Part shown: positions 9,366 to 17,825 of the stretch, one piece after another
How positions within the stretch are numbered: position 1 is the stretch's first letter
Layout of the letters: every line of letters starts with the position of its first letter
Origin: Rhizobium mayense
GTDB lineage: Bacteria > Pseudomonadota > Alphaproteobacteria > Rhizobiales > Rhizobiaceae
Assembly (NCBI RefSeq): GCF_030272705.1
Contig: NZ_JARFYM010000021.1
Span: 1-64,000 of the forward strand
Direction: 5' to 3'
Length of the DNA stretch: 64,000 bases
Position numbers and translations under genes: made by a program
Notes under the pieces: generated by a model
The model's input: the letters and a program-made list of their open reading frames with translations, nothing else
The model's database searches: none
Told to the model about the DNA's origin: nothing

Positions 9366-9455
9366 CAATCCCGGAATATTTCACGGCAGCAGTTTTTCGA
9401 TCCGATTTTGCTTGTGGCTGTGGACGATGATGGTGAGCGTGGCGGTCAGGTATCC
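9366..9455 (-). mobile_element. IS66-family transposase (TnpC) C-terminal remnant
   Basis: The minus strand encodes YLTATLTIIVHSHKQNRIEKLLP followed by TGA where IS66 transposases normally have LPWN; downstream codons NIPGLR continue the pattern. About 25 residues match the IS66 TnpC C-terminal signature. No terminal repeats or other IS66 frames survive. A separate minus frame just upstream (WPDEVQKAF...IELHPWNVNLDT) is open but unidentified. Confidence 0.55.
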
Positions 9456-9693
9456 AAGTTCACATTCCACGGATGCAGCTCGATCGCAGCGACCGGAAAG
9501 TTGTTCGAATAAGCATCCATCGTTTCAACCGCCTCAAGCGGCGCAAATGCTTTTTGCACTTCATCGGGCCAAAGTCCGCATTTGATCGGGACTTAGGTCC
9601 ATGTTCAAAAGCAAAGCTCATGACGTATTACCATCCGAGGCGTGAGACACAGCCTTGCAATTGAGCATGTGCAAATCGGGATGGGAAGAACAC

Positions 9694-9963
9694 ATGAAAA
9701 TGATCGCAATCGCAGCACTGGCGTTTGCAACGGCGCTACCAGCGTCGCCGGCATTCTCTCAGATCTACTTTGAGTACGGGACTGGACCTCGCTACTACGA
9801 TGATCCGCCACCACCACGGCACTATCATTACCCGCCACGCTACGCCGACGATGGCTATTATGACGGCCCGAGATATGACTATGGTCGCCGGTGCTGGACA
9901 GAGAGATACTACAGATACAGCTATCACCACCGGGTGAAGCTATACAGGACCGTTTGCGATTAG
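9694..9963 (+). CDS. small secreted tyrosine/proline-rich protein
   Basis: The ATG at 9694 has GGGAAGAA just upstream. The 89-residue product has a typical Sec signal peptide (MKMIAIAALAFATALPASPAFS-Q), then a low-complexity mature part dense in Tyr, Pro, Asp, Arg and His (YYDDPPPPRHYHYPPRYADDGYYDG) and a C-terminal segment with two Cys (GRRCWTERYYRYS, ending RTVCD) that could form a disulfide. Similar short periplasmic proteins of unknown role are common in rhizobia. A longer frame from 9655 adds 13 unlikely residues. Confidence 0.75.
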   Translation: MKMIAIAALAFATALPASPAFSQIYFEYGTGPRYYDDPPPPRHYHYPPRYADDGYYDGPRYDYGRRCWTERYYRYSYHHRVKLYRTVCD

Positions 9964-10017
9964 GGCTCGACACTCCTGGTGCACTGCATCGCAACGGGTA
10001 GATCGCAGGATCGATCG

Positions 10018-10146
10018 GTGCGGATCGCCCATGAATATTCCGACTCTTTCGTCAAATCGTTGCCGAGAATGCAGCAGAGTTTGGCGGGCATGGGCTTTAC
10101 GCACCGGCAGATCGACGATTTTTTCACGGCGGCATCGAAGCTCTAA
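10018..10146 (+). pseudogene. unidentified 3' gene fragment
   Basis: An open frame ending at TAA 10144-10146 reads AHEYSDSFVKSLPRMQQSLAGM then GFTHRQIDDFFTAASKL. It looks like the C-terminus of a genuine protein but has no start or upstream domain. Family not recognised. Confidence 0.3.
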
Positions 10147-10404
10147 CTGGATGACGGGAGCCCCACATTCCCGACCAAGGGTGCTCCGGGGCGCCCGGCC
10201 GTCACGTGGGGTCTCCCCGTTTCAGCAGGTGCAATAGATCGCTGGTCGCCGGGTTAAACCATAGCAAGCTCGTTGCGTGAAAAATGAGAGATTAATATCC
10301 ACATGGCGTGTGCCGTTTCAGATCGTCGGCAACGCAAACCTGTAGAAATCGACGCTCTGCAAGCATGGACTTAGCGAAACTCTTCACTACGTGCCGGGTT
10401 GGCT

Positions 10405-10542
10405 TCAGTGATGGGAGCGAAGCAGCACCATTGCCGGGCCTGCCAGAGCCGCGGCTGCAATCATCAATGATATCCCCACCTTCAATGCCTTTATTCGGCG
10501 CGTCCTGACGCCGCTCCAATCGTAAGCCAACTCATCCCCCAT
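10405..10542 (-). CDS. 45-residue membrane protein
   Basis: ATG at 10542 to TGA at 10405-10407. The short product has a hydrophilic start (MGDELAYDWSGVRTRRIKALK) and one hydrophobic helix (VGISLMIAAAALAGPAMVLL) ending RSHH. Positive charges before the helix suggest an N-in orientation. The preceding SD is weak (GGAA). No known domain. It resembles tiny rhizobial membrane proteins in style, but I cannot confirm homologues. Confidence 0.5.
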   Translation of the reverse strand: MGDELAYDWSGVRTRRIKALKVGISLMIAAAALAGPAMVLLRSHH

Positions 10543-10637
10543 GTGCTGTTCCGCACAACGTGACCTAGCGGTCTCCCACCGCACGGCAAGGGGATGAAAA
10601 CAGCAATCCCCTTAAAAGAGACGCGACCGAATAAAGC

Positions 10638-10667
10638 GGCCCTACCTCATGGCAGGGAGGTAGGGCC
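10638..10667. repeat. strong perfect hairpin in gene-poor DNA
   Basis: GGCCCTACCTC (10638-10648) pairs perfectly with GAGGTAGGGCC (10657-10667) around an 8-base loop. Neither side has a long T-run, although GCTTTATT follows it on the minus strand. It could be the 3' end of a small RNA or a protein-binding palindrome. Confidence 0.5.
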
Positions 10668-11012
10668 AGGGCACCGGGTACGGCTCATTTTGCGCGAACA
10701 ATTTTCCGAGTGGACGTCTTGTTCGCGAGAGATTTTTACCACCGCAAGATGAAACCAAACTGATGCTTCATCGCCATAGCTCTCTGAATGAGTAAAAACA
10801 TGCTGGGTGGTGCCGTTCGAGGGGAATAAGCGAAAAATGCGTGTTGAGTCTCAAAGTGCCGATTCAAGCCATGAAAAATGTGGCGCCGGCTGCTATACTT
10901 GAAAAAGAGCATCTTCTGCTGGGAGGCAGCCACGTCCGGGAGAAAAGAGCAAGCCCGCTCCAATACCGTCCCTGTCCGAGGGTATCGCCTTCGTGGGAAA
11001 CGGGGACGACAA

Positions 11013-11114
11013 TTGCGCGTTCTCGAAAAAGCCAATCGCCAGGTCACTCTGATGGCGCTGGCCGTCATCATCTTCGCCTTTGTAGCCATCGCGCTTCAAG
11101 CCCTGCTGACGTAA
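11013..11114 (+). CDS. possible 33-residue membrane protein
   Basis: A frame from TTG at 11013 (GGGGAC about 6 bases upstream) to TAA encodes LRVLEKANRQVT followed by a clear helix MALAVIIFAFVAIALQALL. The same frame reaches an ATG at 10878, but the extra residues are basic and look non-coding. The hydrophobic helix argues for reality; start and function are uncertain. Confidence 0.35.
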   Translation: MRVLEKANRQVTLMALAVIIFAFVAIALQALLT

Positions 11115-11459
11115 CTCAAGTCGATCTACCCCGTAACCGAGCTCTCCCGATCACGGCGCCTCCCTGATCGAAAAGCGATCAACGATCTGTCAGTCGACTG
11201 CGAACTCGTGGAGATCGTTCGTAGTGGCTGCACGTGTTGCGGCGCGCCAGAATTTGCCTGCGGCTGCGTTCGCCACAGGGATAGGCTCAAGCCCTTCAAG
11301 CGCGATCGCGCAGCGTACGGCGTTGACGACGATCTTGCCATGCGCGCCTGGCTCAACATCCATCTGAATACAGGCAGCACAGATCTCTAAAAAAACCTGC
11401 GGGCTGTGGAAGACTTTTGCCCAACAAGCCGGCGAATTGAAACCTAAATCTCTTTAATG

Positions 11460-11478
11460 TCTATAGAAACACTATAGA
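11460..11478. promoter_or_regulatory. inverted repeat upstream of sulfonate-type operon
   Basis: TCTATAGAAACACTATAGA: perfect 7-base arms with a 5-base spacer, 37 bases before the GTG of the substrate-binding protein gene. The position fits an operator or an element overlapping the -10 region. Which regulator binds cannot be told. Confidence 0.55.
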
Positions 11479-11515
11479 TTGAATTGCAGTTCGGCGGAAG
11501 AGATGGGGGTGGACT

Positions 11516-12499
11516 GTGAAGCGTAGGACTTTGCTGCAGGCTGTGGGCATCGGAATTATTGCGTCCACGAGCGTTGGGCGCGCCTTCGCGGCCGAGACAA
11601 CGAAGCTTGTCGTGGCCGATCAAAGCGAGTTCGTCCGCAATCTGCTGGATGCCAGCGGCGAGCGAAAGAGCCTTAATCTCAGCGTAGAATTCCCCAATTT
11701 CGCTGGCGGCCCCGCCATCCTTGAAGCCATGAGAGCCGGGGCCCTCGATATCGCCTTCGTCGGGGACACCCCGCCGATCCAGGCCCGCGCTTCCGGGACG
11801 CTTCTGCCGATCATCGGCACATTCACCCGCGACATCTCTGAGTATCACCTCACTAGCAGGCCGGGACTCGTCATCAACAAGCTGTCCGAGCTCAAGGGCA
11901 AGAAGGTCAGCTACGTCGAGGGATCCGGTCGGCAAGTCTTCCTCATCGAGGCGCTGAACCGGGCCGGGCTGAAGCTCAGCGACGTGGAACTCCTCAACCT
12001 GCGTGTCGCTGACCTGCCGGATGCGCTCAGATCGAGCGCAGTCGATGTTGCGGTACTCCAGGAGCCGTTCGTCACGAGGTTGGCCAAGCAAGCAGGCGCC
12101 TCCCCCGTTCTCGACCCGGAGGAGCGCAGGCTGCTACCAAGCACGTCCTACTTCTACGCTCGCCCGGAGGTCCTGACCGATCCCAAGAAGGTCGAGGCGA
12201 TCAAAGCATTTCTGACCGCCTTTGTCCGCGCCGGGAAGTGGAGCAACGAACATCGAGAGGAATGGGCGAAGTTCTACTACGCCGGCTTCCAGCACGTCAC
12301 GCCCGAGGACGCCGACGCCATCCTCAAGGGGCAGTCGCCGCTCGTCTTCCCGACATCAGCGGAGGCCATTCCCCATCACCAGAAGCTGATCGACATCCTT
12401 TATCAGGCCGGGTCGATCAAGGAGCGTTTCGACGCGAACTCCTCTTTCGTCGGCATCTTCGACCAGACGATCGAGCAAGCGCGTCAAGGAAGTAGCTGA
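11516..12499 (+). CDS. ABC transporter periplasmic binding protein (sulfonate/NitT-TauT type)
   Basis: 327 residues. The signal region MKRRTLLQAVGIGIIASTSVGRAFA has a twin-arginine look. It is followed by an SsuA-like fold (GGPAILEAMRAGALDIAFVGDTPPIQARASG, LSELKGKKVSYVEGSGRQVFLIEALNRAGL, DVAVLQEPFVTRLAK). It delivers a small organic anion, probably an aliphatic sulfonate, to the permease encoded next. GTG start with a GGGGGTGG site upstream. Its stop overlaps the permease ATG. A monooxygenase of the sulfur-scavenging type in the same operon supports an organosulfur substrate, but taurine, sulfonates or related compounds cannot be separated from sequence. Confidence 0.88.
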   Translation: MKRRTLLQAVGIGIIASTSVGRAFAAETTKLVVADQSEFVRNLLDASGERKSLNLSVEFPNFAGGPAILEAMRAGALDIAFVGDTPPIQARASGTLLPIIGTFTRDISEYHLTSRPGLVINKLSELKGKKVSYVEGSGRQVFLIEALNRAGLKLSDVELLNLRVADLPDALRSSAVDVAVLQEPFVTRLAKQAGASPVLDPEERRLLPSTSYFYARPEVLTDPKKVEAIKAFLTAFVRAGKWSNEHREEWAKFYYAGFQHVTPEDADAILKGQSPLVFPTSAEAIPHHQKLIDILYQAGSIKERFDANSSFVGIFDQTIEQARQGSS

Positions 12500-13365
12500 T
12501 GGCCGACGTCGCCCAGACGAGGTTCGCCCGATCCGGGGACCGGGGCCGGTCCAACGAACGAAGCATCGTTCATACTTCGCCTCGGCGGCCGATTAGATTG
12601 ACGCCCGCCAGGCTGCCCAAAGGACTTCGTCTACTCGGACCGGCGCTCGTTCTTGTGTTCTGGGAGGCCGCGTCCCGGCTGGGGTTTCTCTCGCCGTATA
12701 CACTGTCTGCGCCGTCGACAGCCCTTAAGACGGGCTACGACATGATCCTGGACGGTTCGCTGCTGCCGCATCTTCTTGCCTCTGCTGGCAGAGCCTATGC
12801 CGGCCTTTTCCTCGGCGTGACCGTTGGCATCGTGCTCGCGCTTCTATCCGGTCTCACAAGAACCGGCGAAGCGCTGATCGACGGTGTCATCCAGATCAAA
12901 AAGGCCATTCCGACGCTGGCGCTCATACCACTCGTCATCATCTGGCTTGGCATTGGCGAATCCATGAAGGTCTTTCTGATCTTCACGGCCGTCCTTGTGC
13001 CCGTTTATATCAACACCCATGTAGCTCTCAGGGCCATCGAGATCGGGCACGTCGAGCTTGCCAGCACGCTCGGACTGACCCGGATGGAGTTCATTCGCCA
13101 TGTCGCGCTTCCTGGCGCGTTGCCGGGCTTCTTCGTAGCACTCCGGCTGGCGGTGGCGATCAGCTGGACCGCGTTGGTCGTTCTCGAACTCGTCAACACC
13201 CAGACGGGGATCGGTTACCTGATGAACCGGGCCAGGGATTGGGGCCAGACCGACGTCATCGTCGTCGGCATCATCATCTATGCGGTGCTGGGACTTGCCT
13301 CAGACGCGGTGGTGCGGTTTATCGAAAGCCGTGCCCTCTCTTACCGGAGGGCACTGGGATCGTGA
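12499..13365 (+). CDS. ABC transporter permease (SsuC-like)
   Basis: 288 residues with about six membrane helices and the BPD_transp_1 EAA-type loop (IEIGHVELASTLGLTRMEFIRHVALPGALPGFFVALRLAVAISW). It forms the inner-membrane channel for the upstream binding protein and downstream ATPase. The ATG overlaps the binding-protein stop (TGATG) and its own stop overlaps the ATPase GTG, so the three are translationally coupled. The basic N-terminal 40 residues are cytosolic. Confidence 0.9.
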   Translation: MADVAQTRFARSGDRGRSNERSIVHTSPRRPIRLTPARLPKGLRLLGPALVLVFWEAASRLGFLSPYTLSAPSTALKTGYDMILDGSLLPHLLASAGRAYAGLFLGVTVGIVLALLSGLTRTGEALIDGVIQIKKAIPTLALIPLVIIWLGIGESMKVFLIFTAVLVPVYINTHVALRAIEIGHVELASTLGLTRMEFIRHVALPGALPGFFVALRLAVAISWTALVVLELVNTQTGIGYLMNRARDWGQTDVIVVGIIIYAVLGLASDAVVRFIESRALSYRRALGS

Positions 13366-14087
13366 ACGGGGATATTCCTAGCCCGAACGCCGTCGAGCTT
13401 CGAAACCTGTCGCGGAGCTTCAAAGGCAAGACGGTTCTCGACCGCATCTCGCTCGAAATCCCCCATGGCCAGTTCGTTTCGCTGCTAGGCGAATCCGGCT
13501 CTGGCAAGACGACGTTGCTCCGTGCCCTCGCAGGACTGGATGACGACGCGGAAGGACAAGGACACTTCAAGGTACCCGACAAAATTTCCGTCCTGTTCCA
13601 GGATTCCAGGTTGCTACCGTGGAAGTCGGTTGTCGACAACCTGACACTGGGATTGCGGCGCCAAGATGCCAGATCCGCGGCGCTCGATATGCTCGATGCT
13701 GTCGGATTGGGCGACAAGGCCACGGTCTGGCCGGAGACGTTGTCCGGCGGCCAGAAGCAACGCGCTTCCCTCGCCCGGTCCCTTCTGCGGTCTCCACAAC
13801 TTCTTCTGGCCGACGAGCCCTTTGGCGCTCTCGATGCCCTGACCCGCCTTCGAATGCAAGAGCTGCTCATGCGCCTCGTCAAACGCGAGAGGCCGACGAT
13901 CGTTCTTGTGACGCATGACGTCGACGAAGCGCTCCTTCTTTCCGATCGGATCCTGGTCCTGAAGGGCGGTCGGATAGCGGAAGACCATATCGTCTCGGTC
14001 CCCCATCCGCGACGTTCCCACGATCCCAAATTGCTTTCGCTCCGTGCCAAACTGCTTCTCAGCTTCGGCGTCAGCGAGCGAGTCTGA
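13362..14087 (+). CDS. ABC transporter ATP-binding protein (SsuB-like)
   Basis: 241 residues from GTG 13362, with GGAGG 11 bases upstream. Walker A GESGSGKTT, Q-loop LFQDSRLLPW, signature LSGGQKQR, Walker B LLLADEPFGALD and switch His in VTHDVDEAL are all intact. Energises the upstream SsuC-like permease. The gene overlaps the permease stop by four bases. The compact size and the DSRLLPW motif fit SsuB/TauB-class ATPases. Confidence 0.9.
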   Translation: MNGDIPSPNAVELRNLSRSFKGKTVLDRISLEIPHGQFVSLLGESGSGKTTLLRALAGLDDDAEGQGHFKVPDKISVLFQDSRLLPWKSVVDNLTLGLRRQDARSAALDMLDAVGLGDKATVWPETLSGGQKQRASLARSLLRSPQLLLADEPFGALDALTRLRMQELLMRLVKRERPTIVLVTHDVDEALLLSDRILVLKGGRIAEDHIVSVPHPRRSHDPKLLSLRAKLLLSFGVSERV

Positions 14088-14099
14088 AAGGTAATAGAG

Positions 14100-15437
14100 A
14101 TGTCCCGACAGCTGCACCTGAACCTCTTTCTGATGTCGCGTGGCCACCACGAAGGCGCGTGGCGTCACCCGGGCTCCAATCACAAAGCACTCACTGATCT
14201 CGATCTCTACGTCGAAGCGGCACATATCGCCGAAGCGGCAAAATTCGATGCGGTTTTCCTGGCCGATACCCTGGCTGCAGGCAACAGCAGCGGTCTCGCC
14301 TCTTCCGGATCGCTCGAGCCGATCGTGCTGTTGGCCTTGCTCGCTGCCCATACCGAGAAGATTGGCCTGATCGGCACGGCATCGACCACTTACAGCCTGC
14401 CCTACACCCTGGCTCGCCAGTTCGCCACGCTCGACCACTTGTCGAAGGGGCGCGCCGGGTGGAATATCGTCACCTCCTGGGCGCCGGAGGCCGGTGCCAA
14501 CTATGGGCTTCAGCAGAATCTTGATCATTCGGATCGCTACAAGCTTGCCGAAGAATTCGTCGAGGCTGTCAACGCTCTGTGGAAGAGCTTCCCATCGGAG
14601 GCGGTGGTCGACGACCGGGACGCCGGCAAATATCTCGATCTTTCTCGTATCAGGCCTGCGAACTACCAGGGCCAGCACTGCCGAACGAAGGGACCGCTGA
14701 ATGTTCCAGGGAGCCCGCAGGGTCGGCCAGTCTATATCCAGGCAGGGCAGTCCGATTCAGGAAGAGCGTTTGCCGCTCGCTGGGCAGAAGCGATATTCAC
14801 CGCCCACATGACGATCGATTCCGCCAAGTCCTTCTATTCGGACGTAAAGAACCGTGCGGTCGCATATGGCCGTCGCCCCGAAGACATCGTTGTTCTGCCA
14901 GGGATCAGCGCAGCGATCGGTTCCACGCAGCGCGAAGCCGAGCAAGTCTGGGAGGAACTCGACGCGCTGACGAGCACGGAGGTCGGTCTGACGAGGCTCA
15001 AGGCCCGCTTCGGCGGGCATGACTTCAGCCAAGTCCCGCTCGACCGACCGCTCACAAAGGAAGACTTCCCCGATCCGAACGCCGTCGAGGCTTCCAAGAG
15101 CCGCGTCATCGGCTACGTCGAGATGTCCTTGCGCGAAAAGCTCACCTTGCGCCAGTTGTTGCGCAAATTGGCAGGCGCTCGTGGTCATGTCGCCGTGGCG
15201 GGCACACCGGAAGAGATCGCCGACATCATCGAGGAATGGTTCCTGTCGGGTGCCGCCGATGGTTTCAACGTCATGCCTCCGATCATCAACAGCCAGTTGT
15301 CGCTCTTTGCGGACGAGGTGGTGCCCATCCTTAGGAAGCGCGGTCTGTTCAGGACCGACTACGAAGGCGATACGTTGAGATCGCATTTCGGGCTTGGAGC
15401 GGTCCGCGCAGATCCTACTTTCGCTCAGTCCGCGTGA
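14100..15437 (+). CDS. FMN-dependent monooxygenase, NtaA/SnaA/DszA/SoxA family
   Basis: 445 residues of the bacterial luciferase-like (LLM) group: HLNLFLMSRGHHEGAWRHPGS at the start, FDAVFLADTLA, TASTTYSLPYTLARQFATLDHLSKGRAGWNIVTSW, and RPVYIQAGQSDSGRAFAARWAEAIFTAH. Such enzymes use FMNH2 and O2 to cleave C-S or C-N bonds in compounds such as alkanesulfonates, dibenzothiophene sulfone or nitrilotriacetate. Located 12 bases after the ABC ATPase gene, it probably oxidises the imported substrate, releasing sulfite. A flavin reductase is not in the cluster and must come from elsewhere. Confidence 0.88.
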   Translation: MSRQLHLNLFLMSRGHHEGAWRHPGSNHKALTDLDLYVEAAHIAEAAKFDAVFLADTLAAGNSSGLASSGSLEPIVLLALLAAHTEKIGLIGTASTTYSLPYTLARQFATLDHLSKGRAGWNIVTSWAPEAGANYGLQQNLDHSDRYKLAEEFVEAVNALWKSFPSEAVVDDRDAGKYLDLSRIRPANYQGQHCRTKGPLNVPGSPQGRPVYIQAGQSDSGRAFAARWAEAIFTAHMTIDSAKSFYSDVKNRAVAYGRRPEDIVVLPGISAAIGSTQREAEQVWEELDALTSTEVGLTRLKARFGGHDFSQVPLDRPLTKEDFPDPNAVEASKSRVIGYVEMSLREKLTLRQLLRKLAGARGHVAVAGTPEEIADIIEEWFLSGAADGFNVMPPIINSQLSLFADEVVPILRKRGLFRTDYEGDTLRSHFGLGAVRADPTFAQSA

Positions 15438-15688
15438 AGTCTTCGGCAGTTCCAACGGGCGCCTAGCCCCAAGGCCGCCCTCTATCAGTCGACGCGAGCA
15501 AACGTAGCTGTTTCTCGTCTGACAGGGTCCCTGCTCTCACGCCCTCCTCCTGGGGACATGCGTTCCAGGTGATCGTCCTTGGACTCCCGGGCATACGAAG
15601 CAAAGGTGGGGGCATGACCAGATTGTCGCGCCAAATTCACAGTCTGGCGCTAGCAAGAGGAACCCCCCTCTCGCCGGAGCTCCCCGCC

Positions 15689-17287
15689 ATGAACACACCG
15701 GACAGCGATAAGAACTTTGACATCAGCCGCCGCAGACTCCTTGCCGCTGCCGGCATCGGAACCGGCGTACTGCTGACTTCGTCGTTTGCCAGCGCCGAAG
15801 ACAATGCGCCGGCACCGGCAGCCACTGGTTTGACGAATCCGGTGGAAACGCCCCCGGTGGCGGGGCTCCATCTTCAGTTCGGCGCCGATGCGTCCGCCGA
15901 GATGGTGGTCTCCTGGCATACGCTGCAGCCGGTCAAGCAGCCGCGCGTGCTGATCGGCCGGCCCGACGGCAAGCTCGAGCAGACGGTGGCCGCCCAAGAA
16001 GCGAGCTATGTCGACGGCAAATCCAACCAGACCGTCTATGCCTATCATGCCAAGGTCGGCGGGCTCGACGCCGACGCCGCCTATCTCTACGCCGCGCTGC
16101 ACGACGGCGCCGAGCCGCAATTCGGCACCTTCCGCACCTCGCCGCGTGGTCGCCAGCGCCTTACGTTCACCAGCTTCGGTGACCAGGGCACACCGACTCT
16201 CGGCAAGGTCTTCCATCCGCCGGCCGGCGTCACGCTGCAGGGCGTCACCTATATCAACGACAATCTCGGTTCGCCCGCCGCGGGCGACACCACGCTCGGC
16301 GTCGAGCGCCTGCGCCCGCTCTTCCACCTGTTCAATGGGGACCTGTGCTACGCCAACCTCGCCCAGGACCGCGTACGAACCTGGTGGGATTTCTGGAACA
16401 ATAACACCCGCAGCGCTCGCAACCGCCCGTGGATGCCTTCGCCCGGCAACCACGAGAACGAACTCGGCAACGGACCAATCGGCTACAAAGCCTATCAGAC
16501 CTATTTCTCCCTGCCAGCCGCCGACGGCCAGACCGAGGTGACGCATGGCCTTTGGTACAGCTTCACTGCCGGCTCGGTGCGGGTGATCGCCATCGCCAAT
16601 GACGATGTCTGCTACCAGGACGGTGGCGATTCCTATGTGCGTGGCTATTCCGGCGGCGCACAGAAAGCATGGCTCGAGAAGGAACTCGCCGCAGCCCGCG
16701 ACGATAAAGGCATCGACTGGCTGGTGGTTTGCATGCACCAGGTCGCCATCTCCACCGCCGACAAGTTCAACGGCGCCGATCTCGGCATCCGCGAGGAATG
16801 GCTGCCGCTGTTCGACAAATATGGCGTGGACCTGGTGGTCTGCGGCCACGAGCACCATTACGAGCGCTCTCATCCCATCCGCGGCCAGCAGAACAACAAG
16901 ACGCTGACACCGATCCCGGTCGGTACCACCACCGACGTGATCGACACCACGAAGGGAACGGTGCACATGGTGATCGGCGGCGGCGGCACATCCGTGCCCT
17001 CCAACGAGCTCTTCTTCAATCCGCCCTGCTGCCGCGTGATCATGGGCGTGGGCGACAAGAACCCCACGACCGGCAAGCGCCCGCCGATCTACGTGGCTGA
17101 GGACGCGACCTGGTCGGCCGTGCGCAACGCCGCCCACTCCTATGGCTTCGCCGCCTTCGATGTCGACCCGGGCGCCCATCAAGGCGATCTCACCACCATG
17201 AAGGTGACCTATTACGACGTGGTGGGCCAGGATGGCCAGCTCGCTCCCTTCGAGAGTTTTACGCTGCGCCGCCCGCGGCGAGACTAA
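15689..17287 (+). CDS. exported purple acid phosphatase-like metallophosphoesterase
   Basis: About 532 residues from ATG 15689 (CCGGAG site), with a Tat-type leader DISRRRLLAAAGIGTGVLLTSSFASA. An N-terminal fibronectin-like domain precedes a metallophosphoesterase core: TSFGDQG (first metal Asp), FNGDLCYAN (GD), PGNHENE (GNH), VCMHQVA and CGHEHHYERSHP (GHxH). It should hydrolyse phosphomonoesters or related esters in the periplasm. The gene stands alone; its very high third-position G+C differs from flanking sequence. Longer in-frame starts at 15569 and 15614 would bury the Tat motif about 40 residues in. Confidence 0.88.
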   Translation: MNTPDSDKNFDISRRRLLAAAGIGTGVLLTSSFASAEDNAPAPAATGLTNPVETPPVAGLHLQFGADASAEMVVSWHTLQPVKQPRVLIGRPDGKLEQTVAAQEASYVDGKSNQTVYAYHAKVGGLDADAAYLYAALHDGAEPQFGTFRTSPRGRQRLTFTSFGDQGTPTLGKVFHPPAGVTLQGVTYINDNLGSPAAGDTTLGVERLRPLFHLFNGDLCYANLAQDRVRTWWDFWNNNTRSARNRPWMPSPGNHENELGNGPIGYKAYQTYFSLPAADGQTEVTHGLWYSFTAGSVRVIAIANDDVCYQDGGDSYVRGYSGGAQKAWLEKELAAARDDKGIDWLVVCMHQVAISTADKFNGADLGIREEWLPLFDKYGVDLVVCGHEHHYERSHPIRGQQNNKTLTPIPVGTTTDVIDTTKGTVHMVIGGGGTSVPSNELFFNPPCCRVIMGVGDKNPTTGKRPPIYVAEDATWSAVRNAAHSYGFAAFDVDPGAHQGDLTTMKVTYYDVVGQDGQLAPFESFTLRRPRRD

Positions 17288-17825
17288 AGCGGGCTGGAGG
17301 CGGAAACATCCTCGTCTCGGCAGCAGGAACGTAGCATCCTGCGAGTGGAACGGGGTGTTTTCGCCTTTGCGTATCGCACTGGACGCGATGATGCCAAAGG
17401 CGCCGGTAGCGACGTCGCCATAAAAGCCGAACGCATAGTAAGGCGACGCTGCAGGTGCTTTGCGGTCTGAAGACCGTGCTCACCCTCCGGATCACAATCG
17501 AACTGTAGCTCGGTTCTGATTGTGGTCGTTCCGCAGCCAACCGGCGTCCACGCCGATAGAGGCTACGTGATGCTACGGGCTTCATCACACAAGAGATGCT
17601 AACATCCAACCTCGAATACTTCTTGCCTGAGCGAGAGTTGGAGGACCTGCATGTTACTTGGTGCCCCCTTCTGCTCCTCCTTCCGGCAAGCTATCGACAT
17701 CCAATGACCTCGCCGTCCACTCGCGTGGCGACGAACACCAGTTGTGCCCACCGGCAACCATTCCGGCAATCCCACCCCGTTCATGAGGGGCGAGCGCAGT
17801 CTCAAGCGTGACGACAGGATTACCC
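17288..17825. other. no gene assigned
   Basis: About 540 bases with only short overlapping frames on both strands and no ribosome-site-supported start other than that of the next gene. No IS ends or RNA structure recognised. Confidence 0.4.

Noticed and set aside
15650..17182. A 510-codon open frame antisense to the phosphatase gene
   Set aside because: It is the complement of a G+C-rich gene with strong third-position bias. The sense frame has Tat signal and all metal-binding motifs, while the antisense product has no recognisable domain.
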